This document shows, piece after piece, positions 17,994 through 25,765 of a DNA stretch of 46,850 nt; position 1 is the first letter of the stretch, and every line of letters begins with the position of its first letter. The translations under genes and the position numbers were made by a program. The notes below the pieces were generated by a model, which saw only the letters and a program-made list of their open reading frames with translations, was not told the DNA's origin and searched no databases. Source of the stretch: Deltaproteobacteria bacterium (GTDB lineage: Bacteria; Desulfobacterota; DSM-4660; Desulfatiglandales; HGW-15); assembly GCA_016931115.1 (NCBI GenBank), contig JAFGFM010000192.1, forward strand, positions 1-46,850, given 5' to 3'.

Positions 17994-18707
17994 TTGGACA
18001 ACCTTACCACGATTGATTATGAAAAATATATCAAGGCGCTTTCTGATATAAGCAGCGCCATTACATCAGACCTCTATATAGAAGAGATACTTAAACTTAT
18101 TGTTATGGTTACAGCAAAGGTTACAGGGCTTGAAATCTGTTCCCTGTGGCTTGTGGATAATTCAGGTACACAGAAAAAGATACGGCTGAAGGCCACACAG
18201 GCGATTGACCCTGATTACATGCAGGACAGGTCCCTTGATTTCAACGAGGGGGTTGTAGGTTATGTGGTATCCAATAATAAACCCCTTATACTGAAGGAGG
18301 TCATAAATGAACCAAGATTCAAGGAAAAGGAGATGGCAAAAAAACTTGGCCTTGTTTCCATGCTGAGTGTACCACTTCAGATTAAAAAGGGGGAGGTTAT
18401 AGGTGTTTTAAACTGTTTTACCGCAGTTCCACATGATTTTACAGAACCTGAGATCAACCTTATTACTGCGGTCGCAAACCAGGCAGCAGTGGCTATCATG
18501 AATACTGAGTTGATGGTAAAATCAAAGGTGATACAGGAAGAACTTGAGGCCAGAAAACTGGTTGAAAAGGCAAAAGAGATCATCATGAGCCGTAAGAATA
18601 TCAGCGGAAACGATGCCTTCAGGTGGATACAGAAGCAAAGCATGAACACTCGTAAATCCATGAGACAGGTGGCCGAGGCAATACTGCTTTCAGAGGATAT
18701 AGGGTAA
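17994..18707 (+). CDS. GAF-ANTAR transcription antiterminator
   Basis: This 237-residue protein starts at a TTG; AGGGGAG lies ~11 bases upstream and the next in-frame ATG would cut into the GAF fold. Residues ~10-170 form a GAF sensor domain (EICSLWLVDN, FNEGVVGYVVSNNKPLILKE, MLSVPLQIKKGEVIGVLNCF, AVANQAAVAIMN). A short coiled coil leads into a C-terminal ANTAR domain (ARKLVEKAKEIIMSRKNISG, DAFRWIQKQSMNTRKSMRQV, AEAILLSEDIG). ANTAR domains bind pairs of hexaloop hairpins in leader RNAs and block terminator formation; partners such as AmiR, NasR and EutV act in nitrogen metabolism. Such a pair of hairpins lies ~165 bases downstream, in front of the FMN glutamate synthase-like gene, its probable target. 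The ligand of the GAF domain is unknown. Confidence 0.9.
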   Translation: MDNLTTIDYEKYIKALSDISSAITSDLYIEEILKLIVMVTAKVTGLEICSLWLVDNSGTQKKIRLKATQAIDPDYMQDRSLDFNEGVVGYVVSNNKPLILKEVINEPRFKEKEMAKKLGLVSMLSVPLQIKKGEVIGVLNCFTAVPHDFTEPEINLITAVANQAAVAIMNTELMVKSKVIQEELEARKLVEKAKEIIMSRKNISGNDAFRWIQKQSMNTRKSMRQVAEAILLSEDIG

Positions 18708-18712
18708 TATTC

Positions 18713-18786
18713 CCTTACCCTTACTCTTGCTCTTACTCTTGATCTTAATCTTGATCTTAATCTTACTCTTTCTCCTGCTCTCTTTT
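18713..18786 (+). repeat. Pyrimidine-rich hexamer repeat tract
   Basis: A run of degenerate 6-base units (CTTACT, CTTGCT, CTTGAT, CTTAAT) begins a few bases after the GAF-ANTAR stop and grades into a C/T-only tail ending TCTTTTTTTAG. It is simple-sequence DNA likely to vary in length by slippage. It has no strong hairpin. Its position between the regulator and the downstream promoter suggests a spacer or a Rho-type unloading stretch, but nothing proves a role. Confidence 0.6.
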
Positions 18787-18827
18787 TTTAGTAATACTAA
18801 ATAATTTCAATTTTTTAATTATTACTA

Positions 18828-18856
18828 TTGACATTTCATTTTAGTAAAACTAAAAA
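18828..18856 (+). promoter_or_regulatory. Sigma70-type promoter of the ANTAR-controlled leader
   Basis: TTGACA at 18828-18833 is followed after exactly 17 bases by TAAAAA at 18851-18856. Transcription would begin near 18863, about ten bases before the first hexaloop hairpin. This gives a leader RNA of ~150 bases before the coding sequence of the FMN glutamate synthase-like gene, separate from the regulator's own transcript. Confidence 0.6.
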
Positions 18857-18871
18857 TATACAAAAATAATA

Positions 18872-18916
18872 TTACACAACGGCGTGTAAATTTAAAAAAA
18901 TAAGACAAAGACGTCT
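18872..18916 (+). promoter_or_regulatory. Tandem hexaloop hairpins: ANTAR-binding RNA motif
   Basis: Hairpin P1 has arms TTACAC (18872-18877) and GTGTAA (18884-18889) around the six-base loop AACGGC. Hairpin P2 has arms AGAC (18903-18906) and GTCT (18913-18916) around the six-base loop AAAGAC. Both loops have A at position 1 and G at position 4, the signature described for ANTAR targets. The loop and 3' arm of P2 coincide with the 5' arm of the terminator at 18907-18947, so P2 and the terminator are mutually exclusive. The GAF-ANTAR protein encoded just upstream should stabilise P1/P2 and allow read-through. The P2 stem is only 4 bp, which is short. Confidence 0.75.
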
Positions 18917-18947
18917 ACTCCATTTTTGGAGAGGCGTCTTTTTTTTT
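18907..18947 (+). terminator. Leader terminator controlled by the ANTAR hairpins
   Basis: The lower stem AAAGACG (18907-18913) pairs with CGTCTTT (18935-18941). The upper stem continues with TCT against AGG (one G-U), a bulged A, and CTCCA with TGGAG around a TTTT loop. A run of nine T ends at 18947. It is a strong intrinsic terminator placed 65 bases before the start codon of the downstream gene, which makes sense only if it is conditional. Confidence 0.85.
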
Positions 18948-19012
18948 GGTTTTATACATCTTCACCATTATGGAGAAGACCATGAATAATTATTTTATTG
19001 GAGGTATCAAAA

Positions 19013-20665
19013 ATGAGGTTTGATAAAAGCAATGATGTTCTTGGAACAGTAAATAGAGGGAACCCTGCCGAATCAGGGCTGTGTACACTTTGCAGGGCAG
19101 ACTGCCAGGGTAAGTGTGAAACATGGCTTGCCAGTCTGGTAGGGCGTAAACTTTTATATCCCAGGGATTTCGGGACAGTAACTGCTGGAGCAAATAATAC
19201 CACCAGTATCGGGGTAAATTACAATGCGCTTCGTATACAGGGGTACGCCTATGGCTCTCACGGCCTCAAAGCCGGCCTTTCCAATGACCCTGATGACTGT
19301 ATTTTCCCGAATGTTGACCTTTCAACAGAGTTTGGCAATGAGATGAAGACAAAGGTGCGCGTCCCTTTAATGACTGGTGCACTCGGATCAACATTTATAG
19401 CGGCAAAATACTGGGATTCATTTGCTATTGGCGGATCACTTGTTGGTATCCCTGTTGTAATAGGCGAAAACGTAGTCGGCGTTGATCTTAAATCAAAGAT
19501 CGGCAAGGGCAAAACAAGAAAAGGCAAGATAACAGGCGCCCCTGAACTTGAAAGAAGGATAGATACATACCTGAGGTATCATGATGGTTATGGTGCAATT
19601 ATTGTTCAGATGAATGTCGAGGATACAAGAAACGGTGTTGCAGAATTTATAATAGAGAAATATGGCAACAAATGCATTATAGAACTCAAGTGGGGCCAGG
19701 GGGCAAAGTGTATTGGCGGAGAGATACAGGTAACAAGCCTTGAATATGCCCAGTTCCTGAAGGATCGCGGTTATGTTGTTGACCCTGATCCAACAAGGCC
19801 TGCAGTACAGCAGGCATTCAAAGAGGGTTCAATAAAATCCTTTGCACGTCACAGCAGGCTTGGCGGCACCAACCTTGATACAGTGGATCAGGTGAAAAAG
19901 GATTTTATGGATTCTATTGATTACCTGAGAAGCATTGGTTTCAAGAGAATCACCCTTAAGACAGGTTCATACGGCATGGAAGAGCTGGCCATGGCAATCA
20001 AGTTTGCGAGCGATGCAAAGTGCGACCTCCTCACCATTGACGGGTCAGGCGGCGGTACAGGTATGAGCCCCTGGAACATGATGCAGAGCTGGGGTGTGCC
20101 CTCCATATTCCTGCACTCAAAGGCATATGAATATGCCAGCATCATTGCAGCAAAGGGTGAAAAGGTTGTTGATATGTCATTTGCAGGTGGTTTTGCCCTT
20201 GAAGACAGCATATTCAAGGCCTTAGCGCTTGGCGCGCCATACACAAAGATGGTCTGCATGGGCAGGGCGGTCATGATACCGGGTTTTGTAGGCTCCAATA
20301 TAGAGGGCGCCCTTATGCCTGAAAAGAGAGAGGCATTAAACGGAAACTGGGAGAGCCTGCCAAGGACAGTCAGCAGCATAGGAGAAAAGGCAGAAGAGAT
20401 ATTTGCCTCCTATTTTGATGTCCTGAACAAGGTGGGTAAAAAAGAGATGAAAAATATCCCATACGGTGCCATTGCCTTTTATACCCTTGCTGATAAACTT
20501 TCATGCGGGTTGCAGCAGCTCATGGCCGGTGCCAGGAAATTCTCACTGAATCAGATAAGCAGGTCAGATATCTTCTCTGCAAACAGGGAGACTGAGAGAG
20601 AAACAGGTATTCCTCACGTTACTGAAATCAATGATGAGACCGCAAAGAAGATACTTAAAGGCTAA
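19013..20665 (+). CDS. FMN-binding glutamate synthase-like protein (GltB central/FMN domain)
   Basis: This 550-residue protein starts at the ATG at 19013, with GGAGGT at 19000-19005; an in-frame TTG at 18998 overlaps that site and is rejected. Residues ~20-40 hold a four-Cys motif, CTLCRADCQGKCETW, that could carry an Fe-S cluster. The rest is the TIM-barrel FMN domain of glutamate synthases: GAIIVQMNVEDTRNG, CIIELKWGQGAKCIGGEIQV, LLTIDGSGGGTGMSPWNMMQ, VVDMSFAGGFALEDSIFKAL and MVCMGRAVMIPGFVGSNIEG. The three clustered cysteines that hold the 3Fe-4S centre of classical GltB are not seen after the FMN site, and no glutaminase domain is present. The product may therefore make glutamate from ammonia supplied by a partner, or act on another substrate. 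It is preceded by an ANTAR-type leader, consistent with nitrogen control. Confidence 0.85.
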   Translation: MRFDKSNDVLGTVNRGNPAESGLCTLCRADCQGKCETWLASLVGRKLLYPRDFGTVTAGANNTTSIGVNYNALRIQGYAYGSHGLKAGLSNDPDDCIFPNVDLSTEFGNEMKTKVRVPLMTGALGSTFIAAKYWDSFAIGGSLVGIPVVIGENVVGVDLKSKIGKGKTRKGKITGAPELERRIDTYLRYHDGYGAIIVQMNVEDTRNGVAEFIIEKYGNKCIIELKWGQGAKCIGGEIQVTSLEYAQFLKDRGYVVDPDPTRPAVQQAFKEGSIKSFARHSRLGGTNLDTVDQVKKDFMDSIDYLRSIGFKRITLKTGSYGMEELAMAIKFASDAKCDLLTIDGSGGGTGMSPWNMMQSWGVPSIFLHSKAYEYASIIAAKGEKVVDMSFAGGFALEDSIFKALALGAPYTKMVCMGRAVMIPGFVGSNIEGALMPEKREALNGNWESLPRTVSSIGEKAEEIFASYFDVLNKVGKKEMKNIPYGAIAFYTLADKLSCGLQQLMAGARKFSLNQISRSDIFSANRETERETGIPHVTEINDETAKKILKG

Positions 20666-20673
20666 CACAAAAA

Positions 20674-20715
20674 AACAGAATGCCTGCCAGGGATATTGTC
20701 GGCAGGCATTCTGTT
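20674..20715. terminator. Bidirectional terminator between convergent genes
   Basis: A perfect 15-bp stem, AACAGAATGCCTGCC (20674-20688) with GGCAGGCATTCTGTT (20701-20715), encloses a 12-base loop. On the minus strand it is followed by a run of seven T; on the plus strand the downstream T-tract is short. It ends the glutamate synthase-like gene and, from the other side, the minus-strand KaiC-like/XRE/cupin gene. Confidence 0.85.
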
Positions 20716-20776
20716 TAAACATTCCTTTATTAAATTAAACTAATAATGGAAACTTTATTCATTCACATAATGATAT

Positions 20777-22075
20777 TTATAATATTTTGATCCAGAGAAG
20801 TCTTGCCACATCTGTGCCTGTGTTTTTCCAGCAGGCAGGGGTATCATTTGCAAGGTATATAAGATCACCTGCCCTTGCGATATATGAGGTTTTTTCCAGA
20901 TTCATCTGTAGCTCGCCTGATAATATATAACCTATCTCATCTCCCTTATGTGAAAAAAAATGGCCGGGAAAATTTTTATTGGGCGCAATCTCAATAATGT
21001 AAGGCTCAGCCTTTGCTTCAAAATCAAGGGGTGTAAGGAGCTTTCCTGAAATACTCTCTTCAGGAAGATCACCAAACCTTATATCGGATGCATCAGAGCT
21101 GGTGAACACATTTTTTGGCCTGGCTTCACCTCCCCCCTGAAAAAATGCGCTGACTTCAATGTTAAGTATTTCTGCCATTTTTAAAAGTGCGGGAACAGAG
21201 GGATATATAAGATTGCTTTCAATCTGTGAAATGGTGCTGGGTGTAACACCTATTAGCCTTGCCACCTCTGTCTGTGATAATCCTCGTTTTACCCTGAGTT
21301 CTTTAAGGCGTATACCCATATCAATACTGGCGGTCGGCCTCTTTTCTGAATCAAAAAGGATATTCATATCCCTTGTCCAGTAACCATAGGGCCTATTGAG
21401 TGTGCTTGAATCTCGCTTTTCCGCCTTGAGGACTGTCAATGATGTCTTACCCCGTTTTACTGAAAGCTCTATAGCCACCTGTGCTATCTGATTTATGCTC
21501 GCCCTCAGACGTGGCGTATGTGCCTCCTTTTCCATGATCCAGTATGCTATTGTATTTAGTTCATACAATCTTGGGCATGAATGGGAGTAAAAGGTGAGTA
21601 TTGACTCTTCACCACCCCACAGCTCCTGCATCCCTGTTATGCTTTCAAATACAAAACGCACATCACCGGTCATATCAGCGTGAATGCCATAAAAGGCATC
21701 CATTACCTTTTCCACCTTTTTTGGCTCCTTTGATGTGACTATTCTGCATTTGATCTCAGACATTTTTTCCCTGTAAAATTTCAGGAATATCTCAGAACCT
21801 TCACCCTTTCCATATGTGAAACAATCCAGTATGGTAAGCTTTTCATAATCAGCAAGGGCACCCAGTTTATCAAGGAGATTTTTAGGAGACCTGTCAAAAC
21901 TTACATAGATTATATGTTTATCCTGTGATTCTGATGCCTGCATGAAATTAAGGCAGAATGCATATGCAAGACTACCCGCATCATCGTACCAGACTACGTT
22001 ATCGCCAACAAACAGGCCACCCAAAATCCTGTCAAGCTGACTTACACCAGTAGCTATCCTATTCATTTCGTCCAT
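20777..22075 (-). CDS. KaiC/RAD55-like domain fused to XRE DNA-binding and cupin domains
   Basis: This 432-residue protein has three parts. Residues ~1-235 resemble the KaiC/RAD55 ATPase fold (TGVSQLDRILGGLFVGD, HIIYVSFDRSPKNLLDKLG, LTILDCFTYGKG, VRFVFESITGMQELWG), but the Walker A GKT is replaced by YDDAGS, so ATP hydrolysis is doubtful. Residues ~253-310 are an XRE/Cro helix-turn-helix (LKELRVKRGLSQTEVARLIG, VTPSTISQIESNLIYPS). Residues ~345-432 are a cupin_2 sensor (FPGHFFSHKGDEIGYILSGE, IYLANDTPACWKN). XRE-cupin regulators are common; an N-terminal KaiC-like fusion is not. It probably represses or activates genes in response to a small ligand or a partner protein. The start is three bases after the TrmH-like stop, so the two genes are cotranscribed. 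Confidence 0.8.
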   Translation of the reverse strand: MDEMNRIATGVSQLDRILGGLFVGDNVVWYDDAGSLAYAFCLNFMQASESQDKHIIYVSFDRSPKNLLDKLGALADYEKLTILDCFTYGKGEGSEIFLKFYREKMSEIKCRIVTSKEPKKVEKVMDAFYGIHADMTGDVRFVFESITGMQELWGGEESILTFYSHSCPRLYELNTIAYWIMEKEAHTPRLRASINQIAQVAIELSVKRGKTSLTVLKAEKRDSSTLNRPYGYWTRDMNILFDSEKRPTASIDMGIRLKELRVKRGLSQTEVARLIGVTPSTISQIESNLIYPSVPALLKMAEILNIEVSAFFQGGGEARPKNVFTSSDASDIRFGDLPEESISGKLLTPLDFEAKAEPYIIEIAPNKNFPGHFFSHKGDEIGYILSGELQMNLEKTSYIARAGDLIYLANDTPACWKNTGTDVARLLWIKIL

Positions 22076-22078
22076 CAG

Positions 22079-22801
22079 TTAAAACCTTTCTCTACGACTC
22101 TCATACAGGGCTATTCCTGCTGCAACAGAAAGATTCAGCGAGTCTATTCTGTTATCCTGCGGGATAGATATGGTTGTTCCATTAATATCAATATCATCAG
22201 ATAGCCCTGAGCTTTCGTTCCCGAATACAAGGCTAAATGGCCTGATAAAACTGGTCTCCCTTATGCTGCTGTTATTCCCGGTTTTAAAGAGGTAGATATT
22301 ATTGTTAAATGCCCTCTGGTAATCCTGAAGGCTTTCAAAATAGGCAATGTTCAGGCGGAATAGAGAACCCATTGAGGCGCGTATGACCCTGGGGTCAAAG
22401 TAATCAAGGGCAGGCCTTATCAATACCAGATTAAGCATACCAAACCCGGCCATTGTTCGTGCAATGGTGCCTGTGTTCCCCATGTCAGAGGGGTTTACAA
22501 GTACCAGGTGGTTTTTATCCGGCTCAATCGCGGAGAGGTATTTGTTAAAGACACCTACTGCAAGATGTTTTCCATTCCGGCAGATCCTCTCTATAAGCCT
22601 GTCATTGGTCTCAAAGGGTATGTTATGATCCTTGCAGATGTTGACTATGCGTGTGATCCCGCTGTTCCTTTCGCCGGATGATGATAATAATAGACGGGTT
22701 ACATGTTCGGGATGGGTATCAAGCAGCTCTATACAGCTATAGACCCCTTCCGCATAGCTGAATGCAAATTCCTTTTGATATCGTTTTAACCTGTAATCCA
22801 T
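22079..22801 (-). CDS. TrmH/SpoU-family RNA 2'-O-methyltransferase
   Basis: This 240-residue protein has an N-terminal substrate-binding part (KRYQKEFAFSYAEGVYSCIE) followed by the SPOUT catalytic domain: HLVLVNPSDMGNTGTIARTM, FSLVFGNESSGLSDDIDING and ISIPQDNRIDSLNLSVAAGI. These are the three knot motifs that bind AdoMet, with the N-x-G-x-x-x-R variant of motif 1 intact. This layout is closest to RlmB/TrmH enzymes that modify a ribose in 23S rRNA or tRNA; the exact nucleotide cannot be read from sequence. It sits between an HD-GYP gene and the KaiC-XRE-cupin gene on the same strand with short gaps (53 and 3 bases). Confidence 0.82.
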   Translation of the reverse strand: MDYRLKRYQKEFAFSYAEGVYSCIELLDTHPEHVTRLLLSSSGERNSGITRIVNICKDHNIPFETNDRLIERICRNGKHLAVGVFNKYLSAIEPDKNHLVLVNPSDMGNTGTIARTMAGFGMLNLVLIRPALDYFDPRVIRASMGSLFRLNIAYFESLQDYQRAFNNNIYLFKTGNNSSIRETSFIRPFSLVFGNESSGLSDDIDINGTTISIPQDNRIDSLNLSVAAGIALYESRRERF

Positions 22802-22854
22802 AGATCAATGCCCTCAATATGATAACAGGTTGATAAATATTTTATTATTTGTTT

Positions 22855-24228
22855 TTAGGCAATAAGATTTTTAGGGGATATTTCGCTTATCAGCTCTACA
22901 AAAATATCAACACTGTCGGGGCAGAGCTGGGTTCCCTTTGCAGTAAGGATTATATCCATTGCCTTTTGAAGGGGCATGCCATCCCTGTAGGGCCGGTCCG
23001 AGGTGAGGGCGTGATATGTATCTGCTACTGCCATTATTCTTGCCCATATTGGAATAGAGCTGCCTTTTATGCCATCAGGGTAACCTTTGCCGTCAAATCT
23101 TTCATGATGGTGTCTTATTGCGGGTATTATCTTTGCAAGACTTGCGATATTACCAAGGATATTCACGCCAACAAGGGGATGCTCCTTTACCAGGTTGAAT
23201 TCTTCATCAGTGAGCCTGCCAGGTTTTAAAAGTATATTGTCAGGGACCCCTATCTTTCCTATGTCATGCAGCTTTCCTGCAATACTGACTGATTCGACAT
23301 CCTCTATTGACATACCCATCTTGACAGCCATTTTTTCAACAATAGCGGCTACTGCCTGAGAGTGACCGCAGGTGTAATGGTCCCTTGCCTCAAGCGCGGT
23401 AATCAGGCTGGTAATGCCTGAAAGCATAAACTGTCTTTCTGAATCCAGCCGCTCCTTTTCCTTGAGCAGTATGAGGTATTGGTCTGAAAGCAGTTTTTCA
23501 ATGGTAATCACCATCTGTTCCATGTTGAATGGCTTAACCAGATAGGCGCTTACCCCCCTTTCCAGCAGCTGGCGCATGGTGGCCCTGTTGTCATTGGCGC
23601 TCATAATCACAAATGGGATGGCCTTGAATGCAGATTCCATCCTGACCTTGTTACAGAGTTCTATGCCGCTCATCTCAGGCATATCTATATCGCTCAGTAT
23701 CAGATCAGGCGGGTCTTCATTTATCTTTTTAAGGGCCATTTTCCCATTTTCAGCGGTTGTTACATGGAACCCTGCCTTTTCAAAGGCATCTTTTACAATT
23801 GATCTTATTGTTGATGAGTCATCCACAACAAGGATTCTGTTATTATTATGAAACTTTGATTTTTTTAAGACCTCAAGTGTTGTATCGAGTAGTTTGGTCT
23901 TCAGATCGGTCTTGATAATGTATGAGTCAGCTCCAACCTTAAAGCCCTTATCAATATATTTGTCTGTATCATTGGAGCTGATAAGTATAACAGGTATGCT
24001 GATAGTATTGGGGTTGACCTTTAGTTTACTGCAAAGGGCAAACCCGTCCATATTGGGCATCTCAATATCAGAAATAATAAGATCATAGGAATCAAGCAGG
24101 GCCATATCAAGGCCTTTTCTACCATCTTCAGCATGTGAGAACGAACCATTAATAGATTTAAGTTCATTTTCTATCTGACTCCTGAAAAATGGACTGTCAT
24201 CAATTATTAGAATTTTAGGCTGACTCAT
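22855..24228 (-). CDS. Two-receiver response regulator with HD-GYP cyclic-di-GMP phosphodiesterase domain
   Basis: This 457-residue protein has REC1 at ~4-120 (ILIIDDSPFF, phosphoacceptor in DLIISDIEMPNMDG), REC2 at ~128-245 (ILVVDDSSTIRS, DLILSDIDMPEMSG), a short coiled linker, and an HD-GYP domain at ~270-455. The last has intact motifs: HTCGHSQAV, KLHDIGKIGVPDNIL, KEHPLVGVNIL, IRHHHERFDGKGYPDGI and AVADTYHALTSDRPYRDG. These hold the metal-binding His/Asp residues and the GYP signature, so it should degrade cyclic-di-GMP to GMP under control of two phosphorylation inputs. No partner histidine kinase is adjacent. The ATG has AAGG close upstream. It heads the minus-strand group with the TrmH-like and KaiC-XRE-cupin genes. 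Confidence 0.92.
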   Translation of the reverse strand: MSQPKILIIDDSPFFRSQIENELKSINGSFSHAEDGRKGLDMALLDSYDLIISDIEMPNMDGFALCSKLKVNPNTISIPVILISSNDTDKYIDKGFKVGADSYIIKTDLKTKLLDTTLEVLKKSKFHNNNRILVVDDSSTIRSIVKDAFEKAGFHVTTAENGKMALKKINEDPPDLILSDIDMPEMSGIELCNKVRMESAFKAIPFVIMSANDNRATMRQLLERGVSAYLVKPFNMEQMVITIEKLLSDQYLILLKEKERLDSERQFMLSGITSLITALEARDHYTCGHSQAVAAIVEKMAVKMGMSIEDVESVSIAGKLHDIGKIGVPDNILLKPGRLTDEEFNLVKEHPLVGVNILGNIASLAKIIPAIRHHHERFDGKGYPDGIKGSSIPIWARIMAVADTYHALTSDRPYRDGMPLQKAMDIILTAKGTQLCPDSVDIFVELISEISPKNLIA

Positions 24229-24473
24229 TTTAACCTTATGTAATAGATTACATACATTTCTGATGCTTCCAACAATATCGGTATAACTATTATAATACTT
24301 AAGGGTTTTTATTTGTGAAAAATTAACTAATTAAACCCTTTACTTACCCTTTCAACTTGACCGGGGAGTTATTTTTAACCTATAATATCGGACTTAATAA
24401 TGATTAATTAACCTTATTAAGGCATATTAAAACAATATTATTATAGTTTGCATTGGAAGAAGGTAAAAATTAA

Positions 24474-25616
24474 TTGAATAAAAAAGCTATTTCATACAGA
24501 TATATTACAGATTTTAATTCACTCCAGGAAGAGGCCTCTTCTATGCTAAAGGAGCATGCGATAGGGGTTGACCTTGAGTCAGACTCACTGTTTCATCACA
24601 GGGAAAAGATCTGCCTGTTACAGATATCAACAATCAATAAAAACCTTTTAATAGATACACTTGCCATAAAGGACATCTCTCCGCTTGCCCCTGTCTTTTC
24701 AAACAGCTCCATACGAAAGATACTCCATGGATCAGACTATGATATACGCTCCCTTTATCGTGATTTTGGGATTGAGATATCGTCTCTGTTTGATACCCAG
24801 ATCGCAGCGCGCCTGCTTGGGTCAGAGGAAACTGGTCTTGCAAGCCTGTTAAAACTGCATTTTGATGTTGATCTTGAAAAAAAATACCAGAAGAGAGACT
24901 GGTCAAAAAGACCCCTGTCAGAAGAGATGCTTACCTATGGTGTATATGATACCTTTTATCTGATACCTTTAAGCGAGAAACTTGAAAAGGCCTTGATTAA
25001 AAAAGGCCGCATCACTTGGCTCGAGGAGGAGTGCGATATATTAAGCAGGGTAAGGTTTGCTCCCGGGAATGAAGAGCCTTTCTATATGAAGTTTAAGGGT
25101 GCAAAAAGGCTGGCCTCGAGAAACCTGGCTGCGCTTGAGGCAATATTAAGGCTGAGAGATGAAGCGGCCACTGAAAAAGACAGGCCGGCCTTCAAGGTAT
25201 TAAGCAATGAACAGGTATTGAATATAGCAGAAAAGATGCCGGTAAACCGTAACGAGCTTAACTCGCTTTCTGATATGCAGGTTAAAAATATGGGCACTGA
25301 TATACTCAGAAAAATAGGTGAGGTTATGAGAATGCCGGAAGATGATCTGCCTGTATACCCGAAAAATGGGACAAGGGGCATTGAGGCAGAGTTCAAGATG
25401 GAGATAGGGCTTATAAAGGAATGGAGAAACAGAATAGCTAAAAAGCTTGAACTGGAGCCATCTGTTTTGTGCAACAATTCCCAGATACTGCAACTGGTAC
25501 AGGTTGATCCGTCTGATATATCCACACTTTCAGGCCAATCGATATTGAAAAACTGGCAGATGGAGCTGTTCGGGGATGAATTGTACCGAATGCTTAAAGA
25601 GATGCATAAAGGTTAA
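24474..25616 (+). CDS. rnd: Ribonuclease D (3'-5' exoribonuclease)
   Basis: This 380-residue protein starts at a TTG with AAGGT ~10 bases upstream; no better start exists before the first catalytic motif. DEDDy motifs are present: Exo I AIGVDLESDSLF (~residue 31), Exo II HGSDYDIRSLYRDFG (~83-97) and Exo III YGVYDTFYLIPL (~155). Then an HRDC-type region follows (AILRLRDEAATEKDRPAFKV, about 215-290) and a second, divergent helical repeat. RNase D trims 3' ends of tRNA precursors and other stable RNAs. Length and order match the family. The gene stands alone, followed by palindromic repeats. Confidence 0.9.
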   Translation: MNKKAISYRYITDFNSLQEEASSMLKEHAIGVDLESDSLFHHREKICLLQISTINKNLLIDTLAIKDISPLAPVFSNSSIRKILHGSDYDIRSLYRDFGIEISSLFDTQIAARLLGSEETGLASLLKLHFDVDLEKKYQKRDWSKRPLSEEMLTYGVYDTFYLIPLSEKLEKALIKKGRITWLEEECDILSRVRFAPGNEEPFYMKFKGAKRLASRNLAALEAILRLRDEAATEKDRPAFKVLSNEQVLNIAEKMPVNRNELNSLSDMQVKNMGTDILRKIGEVMRMPEDDLPVYPKNGTRGIEAEFKMEIGLIKEWRNRIAKKLELEPSVLCNNSQILQLVQVDPSDISTLSGQSILKNWQMELFGDELYRMLKEMHKG

Positions 25617-25630
25617 ACCGGTTTTTTTAT

Positions 25631-25765
25631 CGTCATTCCCGTGAAAACGGGAATCCAGGCACCGAACGTCATTCCCGACTTGATCGGGAATCCAGTTATT
25701 TTTGTTTTGTAATTACTTTTCCGCTTATTGTGGGTTGAAAATTTTCCAATGTGAAGGCTAGACCA
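25631..25765. repeat. Dispersed palindromic repeats after rnd (includes copy 2 of the 5-110 element)
   Basis: Two units stand in tandem. CGTCATTCCCG and CGGGAATCCAG flank TGAAAA at 25631-25658, and CGTCATTCCCGA and TCGGGAATCCAG flank CTTGA at 25667-25694. The second unit continues into the same T-rich tail, ATTACTT, CCAATGT and AAGGCT seen at 5-110. The hairpins may also terminate rnd transcription. They are non-coding. Confidence 0.7.

Noticed and set aside
18980-19021. Thirteen-codon leader peptide (MNNYFIGGIKNEV) overlapping the glutamate synthase-like start
   Set aside because: It has a plausible GGAG upstream but no run of regulatory codons, and it lies after the terminator, so it cannot act as an attenuation peptide.
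20777-22075. Circadian-clock KaiC
   Set aside because: There is one degenerate domain without Walker A, no kaiB, and DNA-binding plus cupin domains attached.
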